A program made the position numbers and the translations under genes. Below, in pieces: positions 23,471 to 33,664 of a stretch of 64,000 bases of DNA. Under the pieces are notes generated by a model. It did not search any database. It saw only the letters and a list, made by a program, of their open reading frames with translations, and had not been told where the DNA came from. Location of the stretch: positions 2,046,001 through 2,110,000 of the forward strand of contig JAHYIO010000036.1 in the NCBI GenBank assembly GCA_020543525.1, written 5' to 3'. Each line of letters begins with the position of its first letter. Within the stretch, counting starts at the first letter, position 1. Source of the stretch: Coriolopsis trogii. Its lineage: Eukaryota > Basidiomycota > Agaricomycetes > Polyporales > Polyporaceae.

Positions 23471-25404
23471 GACTCGTTCTTCCCTCAAGGCTTTGATTCC
23501 CCTATACCCTTTGCGTTCCTTTCTCCTTCCTTTCGTCTCCACTTTCGTATTTTCGGCATCGTCTGGCTAGCCCTTCTTCTTCCTGGGTGCGATCGGGAGC
23601 AGAGTGCAGGGAGCGGTGCCACCTCCATGCGCGACTCTCCTCATCGTCATCTGGGCAGTTGGAGGTTCATCACTTTGGTGGCGATATGATTCTACTCCTT
23701 CTATCATGTCGTTCTTCTTTCGCATACCCATATACCTTTATTGCCCTTTGGTTCTCGGCTCTTCCTTTCGTTCATTTCATGTCTAGTTTCTCTTCGTCTT
23801 GATACCGGCGAGGCGGACAGCGCCAGAACTGGTGGCTCCTTGCACGAGAAGCGGTTGCGGTGGTCCAGGGAGCTGGGAGAGGTTATCGCACTTGCTCGTC
23901 TTTCGTTCATCCTTCTTGACCGTTTTGACCTTCCTATCTGCTTCGCTTTCAGCTTCGTTATCTATTTCTCTCATTTCTTCTGGCGCGGCGCACCGGCGTC
24001 GCGTCGGCGGGGGAAGGTAGTCGTTATAGACGGTCACCTTCCTCCGCCTTTTCTTTTTACGGTGAGTCTATCATCTGTAAGCGTTCGTGATTCAATACTG
24101 ATACAGACGCATACAGGCTATACTACTTTTTGTGGGGGTGGCAGGCCTTCGTGTCACCCCCTTCACCCCCAATAGGCTCGTCCACTACACGAACTCGGTG
24201 CATGTCCAAGTAATAGCGTCCCTCGCAGAGTACATTCCACACCACGCGTGTCGATGGCCATCCACCCGGGGACACTCGAGATGATAGACGCGATTTTGAA
24301 TGTTTTGTACCCACGCTACAAGTCGAAATATCGCAGAAGCACAGGGGTGTGTCATTGCCTTGAGAGATCTCTGTACGTTATTTTATGATGCTTCTGTGCG
24401 CCCATATGTGACGAATGGCAATGCTCAGTAGCGACGCTCGGAATCATTATGGATGCGATAACTCTGCTAGTGAAGCTCCTGCAAGTCCCATATTGTTTCC
24501 TGCCGGTGGTGTAAATCGGACACATACGATTCACCGACCACTTACGACGTCCTGAAACCTGACCTTTGAGCAGCAGCTCTCGTTCTTCCTCGGGTCGATT
24601 CTCGAAGATTTGCCGTAACACCTGTCTGAGACAATCGCCGCCCCAAGCTGATGGTGCTCAGAATCAAATTCGGAGACGCCAAGACACAACGACCGAATTG
24701 TTACTCATATGGAAACTCGTATAAATCTGCCGTGATCGCGGACTGGCGTAGCGCCGACAACTCTTCGTCAACGTCAAATTCCAGTACGGGTGAAACCACG
24801 CGCGCAAGTTCATGCATGTGCACAATCCAATGCAGTGCTCGACTGGCGGATCGCTCTCTCGTTCCTGTCCGGAGGTGCGCCCCGCGGTGATGCGCGGGCA
24901 GGAAATCATAACCGGTTCACATTGGAGGTCTTGATGTCACCTCCCAAGGTGCGTGGCGTCAGCGTCTTCAGAGGCTTGAAGAGTTGTACCTGGTGCTGCA
25001 GTGTATGTCATAGCTCTGGGGCTGGGTGCACACGAGCGGTGGGCGGCGAGCACATCGAATCGTGATGGCGACGATGTTCACTCAGCAACGCGAGTTTCAG
25101 TTGGGCCTGCTTCCGGAAACCGATGGCTGACCGGCCATCGGATGACAAGGGCAGCGGAGGCTGATACTGACAGTAGTGGTGAGTATTTAACATGATTTGC
25201 CGTGCGGGAAAATAGTCCGTTCTCTACTTCCCCTCGTTCGTTTTCGCTGTTGGCCTGGGTCCAGCTGCGAGCGCTCTTCTTGCGCTAGCTTTCTCGTTCG
25301 TCTGTCCTTTCTACGCTCGGGCAACATTGTCTTTGCGTCAAGCAGCTTTAGTTTCTGTCTTGTCACGCGTTCTTTCCTTTCTGGTTGCCCGACACACGTT
25401 CACT
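23471..25404. other. 1.9 kb region with unassigned protein-like stretches
   Basis: T/C-rich flank to about 24100. Between about 24450 and 25195 there are several stretches that read like protein, on both strands. One minus-strand splice model, from about 24990 down to 24447, reads ALHWIVHMHELARVV, then LEFDVDEELSALRQ, then VLRQIFENRPEEERELLLKG. It uses plausible introns but has no start. I do not call a gene. The AA14 promoter lies at about 25200-25404. Confidence 0.35.
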
Positions 25405-26808
25405 ATGCTTTCCAACACCCTTCTTCTGACCGCTATCGCGGCCTCGCTGCCTCTCACGACCGCACACATCGGTACGCATTTCTGACATGCGCTTGTACAT
25501 GTCCACTGAACGTACTGCTCTCTAGCCTTCTGGGATCCGAGCATGTATGGCTTCAACGTGACGGACCAAACGTTCCCCTACGACAACCGTCCCGTTGCGC
25601 CCCTGCAAGACTTCACCTTTGACCAATGGTGGTTCCACGGACACCTCGACTTCCCCCCACACGACGGTGACATCTTCCAGCTCCCCGCAGGCTCGGCAGC
25701 GACGACCGAGCTCGCGTGCAACAAGGGCCTCACCTCCTTCTTTGCTTCCTCCGAGGGGCGCACCGACATCCGCGCGGGCGATAACCCGTGTACGGCCGAG
25801 GACGGCTCCTTCCCGAGCGGAGCGATGCACACGACCGGTCCAGACGACCTGACGGGCTGCGCGTTGGCGATCGCGTACGAGAGTGACGTGCGGAAGATCA
25901 AGCCGGAGGACTTTACCGTCTTCAGCGTGAACCAGACGTGCGTCTTCCACCGCTTCACGGACTTTCAGGTGCCCGAGCGGATGCCGCCCTGTCCGGAGGG
26001 CGGCTGCCACTGCGCGTGGTTCTGGATCCATGCGGCGGACGCTGGGAGCGAGCAGAGTGAGTATGGGACTCGGAGCAGAGACACATCAATTCGAAACGCT
26101 CACTGATGCACCTCGCAGACTACATGAACGGCTTCAAGTGCAACATCACGGGCTCTGCCTCAGTTGTTCCTCTCGCAAAGCCTAAACCTGCTCGCCGCTG
26201 CGGTGCGGACCCTGCGTTTGGCAAGAACGAAGCGGTCCCAGGTAACTGTACCTACGGCGCGAAGCTGCCTCACTACTGGTTCCAGAAGGAAGCCAACACC
26301 GTACGTCACATCATTCGATCGCTGAGGAAAGGCTGACAGATGTGACACCCTCTGTTTCGCACAGATGTTCGAGGATGCGCTCCAACCGCCCATTTACAAC
26401 GACCTCTACAATTTCCGCGACGGCGCCCAAGACGACATCTTCGTGGACTCGTACCCGGACGGCATCCCCGAACCGAGTCCCGAGCAGACCGCCGTTCCGA
26501 CGCCCGTGCTCGCACCCCGCGACACGGCGTCCACCTCTGGAGCTGTAGCCACAGCTACGGGCTCGACGAGCGCGTTCCCGCAGCCTTCGCGCCGCGCCGT
26601 GCGTCCTGGGAGAAAGAACGACACCGCTCGGGCTGATGTCGCACAGAAGCTCCGGAACAAGATGAAGATCTCTCGGTGAGTACTTGACTATGTCTGGTTT
26701 GGTGGAGAGACGTCCAACATCCCTTTTCTCTCGAACAGCGATAATAGCGACGTGAAACGCCACCTCCTTCGAGCCCGCCGCTCGTTCTGGTCGTCAAGGC
26801 ACCACTGA
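25405..26808 (+). CDS. AA14 lytic polysaccharide monooxygenase-like copper enzyme
   Basis: Secreted copper oxygenase of the AA14 type, known in Pycnoporus to cleave xylan coating cellulose. The signal peptide [20 protein letters not shown] is followed directly by His-Ile-Ala-Phe-Trp. The mature N-terminal His is the first copper ligand, and the intron at 25472-25525 falls just after it. Matching AA14 segments are [33 protein letters not shown] (second His-brace ligand), [51 protein letters not shown] and [11 protein letters not shown]. Paired cysteines are kept. After about residue 290 comes a Ser/Thr/Pro linker and an unusual basic tail ending [10 protein letters not shown] in the last exon. 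The enzyme needs an external electron donor; none is encoded next to it. Confidence 0.9.
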
Positions 26809-27435
26809 GGTCTCAAGCCTCTGCCCTGTGGATATCGACCCAGAGTCTGTGATGACCTTTACGAGTGAGATGACCATATACATACACCTCCACTTGGCGC
26901 GAGAGGGCGTCGAGGTTTAGTGAAGCCGTGTTTCCAGTTTAAATTATTACTTTACATACCCTTCCGAAACACTGTATCCATAATGGAGCATATGACATGG
27001 CAGTTTCTTGCATGAATCATTGGCCCAGTGGCCCACAGTGCTCGCCTAGGAGGTGATTACACTGGCACAGCGCTGCGTAACATAATATCATGCAGCTAGG
27101 TATCGATGCCAGTGGACCAAAAGTATCCCATTGATTGCTGCCCTTCAAGTTGCCTTCAAGTGCGGAAATAAGTAGGGCAAAATATGCAAATGGGATCATG
27201 GCTAGCTGAGGCGAAGTATGTTCAATGACAGATACACCACATGTGTATCAAGATGTAAACTTGTCACAAGATCGTACTTACTTATGTTTAGTTGTCGTTC
27301 AGTAACTGCGATGGTTACGTCTGCGCGGCATGGCGTCCAAACCTTAACATTTCAGCGGCTCGCTCATTGTGCCCAGTCGTGAGGGTAACGTTGCCCTGCT
27401 CCTCTTCGTCCTCCCTCACTCATGTTGTATTCACC
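26809..27435. other. Intergenic region containing repeat copy 1
   Basis: AA14 3' flank, one copy of a dispersed repeat (listed separately), then AT-rich sequence and the FunK1 promoter. No gene is seen. Confidence 0.5.
26909..27095 (+). repeat. Imperfect direct repeat, copy 1
   Basis: Shares GTCGAGGTTTAGTGAAGC, CCGAAACACTGTAT, GGAGCATAT, TTGGCCCA and GCGTAACA, in the same order, with 30674-30817. Copy 1 has about 30 extra AT-rich bases (about 26936-26966) bounded by TTCC on both sides. Nature unknown. Confidence 0.8.
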
Positions 27436-30064
27436 ATGTCGCCCTCTGTCACTCCAGTCTACGACGTACCTCTAGCCCTCGATCGTAGCCTCAGCAACGT
27501 CAAGGGTTTTGAACCCCAGGGCGCGGAGGACTGCAACAGGCATAATGTTCAAGACTCGCGGGAGTGGACTGTGGGACCTATGCCTATCCCGGAGTTCATG
27601 CGCCACTTCTTCCCTAGGTCAAACGACACGGACCCCGATAAGGCCAAGTTGTCAAGTTGGAGAGCATTCAACTCCGTGCCACACCGTGGTGACAAGCCTT
27701 CTGATATCTATGACCCTCTGGTGAGCCACACACACGTTTGTTCGAAAAGATGTCTAAGTCATAGTGGCGAAGATGAGAGCGTTGAAAAGGTCGACGAAGC
27801 ACAAGAGTAGATGCCCCGGTTTCGTCTTTGTGAACGCGTCCGCGCGGTCACCTCACCCCCACCAGCTAGGATTCATGAAGCCCCATATCTGTGTTTATCG
27901 GAAGGAAAACCTCAAGTTTATCCGTCATTCTGACCGCCTCTCTCGTACAGAGTTCGGATACGCTGAACTCTTCATCGAGGTCACTGCCGATCCCTCACAA
28001 GATCCATTCGTCGACCCTCTTCAGGAGGCTTCCGAAGAGGCTCGTGCTGTCCACGACTTTTGCCCACAACCTGAAGACATCACAATTGCGCGCTCCGTCG
28101 ATAGGTCCTTTGGGCAACAAATCGCATACGCGACCGAGATCATGGCCCGTCAGTGTCGTACAGCTGTTTTCTCTATTGCACTATCAGGTTCTTGCGCCCG
28201 CTTCGTCCGGTGGGACCGCCAGGGCTGCCTCATCACTGAGTCCTTCGACATACGGTCCCAGCCAGAGATTCTCTGCGACTTCCTATGGCGTTTCTCCCAA
28301 ACTGACCATGCCGGTCGTGGGCATGATCCCACAATCCGAAAGGCCTCAGCCGCAGACGAGGAATTGTTCCATGAGGCAGTCAAGAAGTACGTACAATATC
28401 AGCTTGAGCTCGAAGGCGATGAACTTGCAAAGGCGGTGTCTGAGCATTATCAGCCCGGACACGCCTCCATCGTTCACGTCCTCGCTCGGGGTGCAATTGC
28501 AAATGCAGAAAACATCGGCCAGTATATTGTGTCCCGTCCTGTCATCGTACCATTGACCCTTGTCGGGAGGGGCACGAAAGGCTTTTGGGCGGTGGATGCG
28601 CTGACCGGCCGGGTCGTCTTTCTGAAGGATACCTGGCGTATACGCGGCTATGAGGGGGCGAATCTTGCAAGGATGAGGCAACGCGGCGTGCGCAATATCC
28701 CGTCGGTGGAATGTCATGGCGATGTTCCCGACTTTCTCCTAGAACAGGAGCGCAAACTAGAGAGTGAGTTAGCATTCGCTCAATATCTCGTCGCTCTGCC
28801 ACTGACATTGTCCAGTGCGAGAATTTCAGAGTACATTGACGGACGAAGGCTGCGCACAAAGTTGGGCATGCAAAGTCAGGGATACGAAACTCAATATCCA
28901 CAAGCGAGTGCACTACCGGATGGTGCTTGGAACAGTAGGGTATGGAATTAGAACGTTCAGGGGAAGCGAAGAACTGCTTTATGGAACGCATGATGTCCTG
29001 CAAGGTATGTTCTGCAATGTCACTAATTTCAGTTCACTAAGGTCATTCTTGTACAGCTATGGCAGATGCGCTTAACAAGGACTCGCGCCTACATCGCGAC
29101 GTCAGCGTCAACAATATTATTCTCGTTAAGGAACCAGACCGCAATGTGCGCAGAGGGTATTTGATCGACTGGGATGCCTCAGCTCCTGTGGACGAGTCCA
29201 AAGCATCCATCTTCGTTGGTCGTGCGGTGAGTGTGTGACATTTGGGGTGTGCAAGCTGGGTAGCAGTTGACCTGAGCCTTCAACTTGAAGGGCACATGGG
29301 AATTTATGTCACACGCCTTGCTGGATCTCTCAGGAGTGGACCGACAGTCGACTATCCAGGATGACATGGAGTCTCTGCTCTATGTTGTCTTGTACTGTTG
29401 TTTCCTCTGGCTGCCTCACGGTCTTTACCCCCAGAGGCTGCGGGCCACCATTTCCGGCTTATTTGAGTATCGTGACGAATTGGTAGGCGAGACGTTTGGC
29501 GGGGCAGGAAAGACCGCGAACATGTTGGGTCGCCCCTACACGAAGCTCGTTGACTTTCCTCCTCCGGTCAAGTGCTGGATTGATTGCGTCTCAGACCTTT
29601 ACTGCCCAATTGTCGGCGGACAGCACGCAAAGAGAGTTGAGAATTGCACAGGGACGCACCGCAAGTATCCTTCCAGACATGGATCAATGTGGACGTTGGA
29701 GGCTCTGGACGAGTTCTGGTCCGACTTTCTTCAGACACATACTCTGAATCCTTCCGACAGGGTTGTTCACGACCATCCTCGTTCCACTGGCAATTACTAC
29801 ACAGACATCACCACTCTTCCGAGTCACCCATCGTATGGATGTGCTGTGCCACAGAAGCGCACAGTCGACTCGGAAGCGGACGGCGTCGTGGACTTGCCGC
29901 AGCTGAAGCGTCTCCGGTCAACCACTTCACAACCTCCCCAGTCTCATATGCGGAGTCAGCCGCAACGAAACCTGGCCAAGGCAAATGAGCTGTTGTCGGA
30001 TGCGAAGGCGGGCCCATCGCAGCCTCAACATCCACGACAGGCATCTCGCACACCTCGCATATGA
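27436..30064 (+). CDS. FunK1-type fungal protein kinase
   Basis: Protein kinase of the FunK1 family, which is greatly expanded in mushroom-forming fungi and of unknown substrate. Start ATG 27436 (MSPSVTPVYDVPLALDRSL). The large second exon holds the N-terminal half (FGYAELFIEVTADPSQDPF, then HASIVHVLARGAIANAENIG) and the start of the kinase fold (FWAVDALTGRVVFLKDTWR, with Lys in FLKD as the ATP-binding lysine). After two introns the catalytic loop reads LHRDVSVNNIIL, and the metal-binding motif is LIDWDAS, i.e. DWD in place of DFG as is usual in FunK1. Then come GTWEFMSHALL and DDMESLLYVVLY. The tail (KRTVDSEADGVVDLPQLKR) is basic and low-complexity. No catalytic residue is missing. The gene sits between two direct repeats. 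Confidence 0.88.
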
Positions 30065-31031
30065 ATTGCGAGACGGTATGTCTATTTCCTGCGGATTCCT
30101 GCCTCTGATGCCGACTCGCGGAATATTGTCATGAAGCATGACGTCGACCAAAGCGGGACAATGCACGACGGGTATGTATGGATGATGTCAGAGTTTTGTG
30201 CCGAACATATCGCATGCTCGCGTTTGTATGATGTCAAGACGGAACAGGAGTATGCGTTCAACATCATTGTTCAGTGGGCGCGTGGTTCCTTAACGTGGCG
30301 CCGCGCTCGACTCAATGCATATTCAAAGTTACTGATGTGGACTCTACGATGTATTACGATATACGACTATCATGTAGCTGCTCTCTACGGCAGTAGCTTT
30401 ACTATTTACTTGCCTATAAGTTATGTACTTGTCATCGTCTCCTTCAATGCCGACGGTCATCTCCCCCTACGCACTACGGTAGAGGCTCCGGGTGGAGCGG
30501 CAGAGTAAGCTTTTCAGGAGCTAACTTAAAGGCAAGAGTACATAATCTCCACGCTGGCTTTCGACCAGCTGCTCAGTCGGTATTCGGGGTTAGCGTGTCG
30601 ACTGTCGGCTCCAGTGGAGGGATAGACTGCGTCCCGCGGCCCCCTCCGCGTCGAGAATTCCTCGCCGCTCCGAGTCGAGGTTTAGTGAAGCTGCGTTTCC
30701 GAAACACTGTATTCATAAGGGAGCATATTGCATGAAATCTGGCATGACTTGTTGGCCCAAGGGCCGACGGCGGCCGCCGAGGAGGACGTTAGACAGCAAC
30801 GCGTAACAGATCCATGCTAACTTTGCCTTAACGCCATGATTCCCTGTACCTCTAGCACCGAGGGCTCGGGGGTCAGAAATGAAATGGAGTGTCTGGTCTT
30901 CTGTACAAGCCGTCTGCAGGTATGCGCATATCAGCCGCGGGCGTATTTCACGAACGGTCAGCAAGCTGTCGCTCTCACTGACCCCAGCAACGAGGAACAA
31001 AGGAAGCCAGCTCACCACGATCGCCTTCGGG
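30065..31031. other. Intergenic region containing repeat copy 2
   Basis: FunK1 3' flank, AT-rich sequence, repeat copy 2, and the 3' flank of the F-box relic. No intact gene is seen. Confidence 0.5.
30674..30817 (+). repeat. Imperfect direct repeat, copy 2
   Basis: Same orientation as 26909-27095 and about 3.7 kb away. It lacks the AT-rich block of copy 1, and the gap falls exactly at a TTCC that is doubled in copy 1. It lies just 3' of the minus-strand F-box relic. Confidence 0.8.
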
Positions 31032-32317
31032 CTAGGAACCTCCCCTTGCCACATGGGAGAGCAGTTTCTCGGTGTCCGAGACTCCGCCTGGGTGATCGCA
31101 AACCACAGCTAGGCTGGCCTTTCCATTTGTCCACAATGACCTGTGCAGCCAAGGTGGAGATATTATCTCCCTATCGTGGGTATTGACGAGAGGCCGGAGC
31201 GCGTTGCTTCTTGCAAGGTCGTCGTGATGCAGCTCGAACGTGACATGGCACACGTGCTCCAATGCGTCAAGTGAGGAGCGCGAGCGTGTCGTCGATGTAG
31301 CCGAGTAAGACCGACGCGCCACACATGGCGAGGACGTAGTCGACGTCCATAACAAAAGTAAGTGTAGCGATATCCGGGGCGCGGAGGTGAGAGATGAAGC
31401 GAAGCCCTGCGGGAAACTCGTTGAGGCGAAGACAGACGTGCTGCAGCGCCGTGCAGTTGGCGAGCCTTTACTCACGACCAAGAGCGGGCTCGTGTTCTCC
31501 AAGCGCTTGACTATGCAGGAAGATATCGAGACGGATGAGAGAGGAGCCCAATGCGGCGAACACTCGAGCACAAGATGGCGCTTCCAGTACCTTCCACGAG
31601 ACATGGAATCTGAGCGCGCGCAGCCGAGGTAGGTGTGCATGCATGGAACCCACGAGCCATCGGATTGCCCAACTGAAGGACGGTCCCTCGTCAATGCATC
31701 CAATGTGGACTTCTTCGAGAGACGAGCTGAGAAGTTTGCATGTGGATCTCCAGTCCGACTGCCTTGACCCTACAGCTGCAAGCCATAACTGATGAGAAAT
31801 GTGGACATGAGCGCAAGAGAGCGAAGGCGAGGAAGGGGGGGCCACCAGTGCCTCGAACTCTTAGACAGACGGCACCCTAGCTATAGGCCTGACTCGAAAA
31901 AGCGCAAACGACTCGGTGGTGATGGGGAGCATGCAGAAAGGTGACCTTTCACGTGTAGCCAACGCAACGTCGGGGTTCGGGACAGCACTTTCTGCAGGTG
32001 TGTAGAGTCGTGTGTTTTGTAGGTGAATCAATCGGTGTGGTCCGGCTCAAAGCAGCAGGGGCAGACCCGACCGTGGCCCATGTTCGTCAAGTCACTCTGC
32101 ATGCGTATAGCCCCGACTGTGATGGATTCGTTCAGCAAATTGACGAGACCCGGAAGACGGGAGCATGTGGTTCGAAGGTCGGTGAGTCTATGTAAACAGA
32201 CAGTGGAGAGAAAGCTTGAAGAGACCGACCCACAGAGCTGGCACAAGGATCATCATGAAGGAAGTCTGTTGTTGCGTCGCTAATCTCTTGAGGAATTAGA
32301 GGACTTGAGAAAGCCAT
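31032..32317 (-). pseudogene. Decayed F-box protein gene
   Basis: Reading from ATG 32317, the first frame gives LIPQEISDATTDFLHDDP, a typical basidiomycete F-box start (L-P-x-E-L/I-x-D...LHDD). The frame breaks at about 32243. The match continues one frame over as SVSSSFLSTVCLHRLTDL and LPGLVNLLNESITVG. After another change it resumes at 31845 with HLPRLRALRFHVSWKVL and FAALGSSLIRLDIFLHSQAL. An in-frame stop lies at 31468-31470, followed in the same frame by LANCTALQHVCLRLNEFPAG. A last shift at about 31263 leads to LEHVCHVTFELHHDDLARSN. Leucine-repeat spacing persists throughout. At least three frame changes plus a stop, with no splice sites that repair them, make it a pseudogene. An intact copy would be a substrate adaptor of an SCF ubiquitin ligase. 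Confidence 0.72.
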
Positions 32318-33664
32318 CAGGGTGTCTTCGGAAACTGTTCGCTGGCGGCACGTTGTGTGAATTGATACTGCGTGCGTATGCTTGCATACAACAAGGAGGA
32401 GACAGCCTCAAAAGACATTGTCAGAGACAAGAGATCAACGGAAGTTGCCGGACGCACGAGCCAGTGCGAAGAGGCTAGGCGCTCCAAGTGCACTTGCAAT
32501 TACATAATTTGTCCCTCGTCCACTTTCATCGTCCTATGTACATGTAATGATCAGCTCTTACTGTACCCCAAACGTACAAGCGGGGTTAGAAGAGCATACT
32601 CGCTTTCTTCAACTTATAGCACGTGAGGTCAGTCCAGGAGTTCTCATTTCGGTGCTATCGAAGTCTCCAGACAGGATTCCTTCAAACAGCCTGAGTCGAC
32701 ACTCTTACATGCAGCCTACACCATGGCTCCATGCCTCCTCCTTTGGTTGAAGGCGAGATCGTGAGTGTCCCTATTTTCGGGCTCTCAGCCGGACGCTGAC
32801 CCGTGGCGCGTTTGGAAGTTCTCATACAAGGCTTCATGAGACAATCAGGGTGAGGATATAATAAGTGCAGAAACCGCAGTTGCCTCTTCTAAACAGAGGT
32901 GGGAGTCTCCCAGTCTTCGGGATCTGCACCAGATTCGCACACGTCGTTGACACGTCGGCCGGTCCTCGAAGACTGCCTATTGGGACGGGACCGTATCTGA
33001 TACCTCCGGATACAACGTCGTACAGCGCCTGCACGCATGGAGTACCTCCTTTACCCTATGTACGTATCGTACAGTCCTGCTTTGGAAGTAGTATTGACGT
33101 TGCTCGCTTTGCCCTGCTAGTAATTTGCTACGTTTGTTTGCCAACCCGACTGCGCATCTCACTAGTGGCGTTGGTATCCTGTTCGAGGCGTTCTTGACGA
33201 ATCACAGGGTACACCCCAGGGTCCGAATATGGAGGCTACAGGCGCTGGATGTGGTGTACCCGTCGCCTCTTTAATGCCCTTCCAATCGGATTCGAAGGGG
33301 GGTCTACCCATTGCATCACCTAGGCCGGGGCAATCTGTGGCACACCCTCATCAAGCGGTGTCCGGAGCATTGAACCAGGGCTTCGCCATTGCATTGCGTC
33401 CCCTTTGATGGAGCTTGACCATATCGCAGCGCCAAGGATCCCACCGCTCCCATTCCTGGACGCGCGCTGTGTGGGGGGCACACGCTTTTACTCATGCTTC
33501 TCGGTATGGTCCTGGGGCATGCATCGCGCCGAAGCCAGTATATAATCCCCTCATGCGCACGCTGCTACATCGTCCGAATCCCATCCCTGGGTTCGAGGTA
33601 TACAAACTCGCAGCACACCTGCAGCCCCATCCCTTTGCTTTCTCTCCAACCTGCTTGCCCAGAT
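32318..33664. other. 1.3 kb region without a supported gene
   Basis: Unassigned sequence, then the aldehyde dehydrogenase promoter with a TATA box. Open stretches are short on both strands. One plus-strand stretch near 33225-33290 reads GYRRWMWCTRRLFNALPI, but it has no context. Confidence 0.4.
33538..33546 (+). promoter_or_regulatory. TATA box of the aldehyde dehydrogenase gene
   Basis: GTATATAAT about 120 bases upstream of ATG 33665. Confidence 0.55.
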
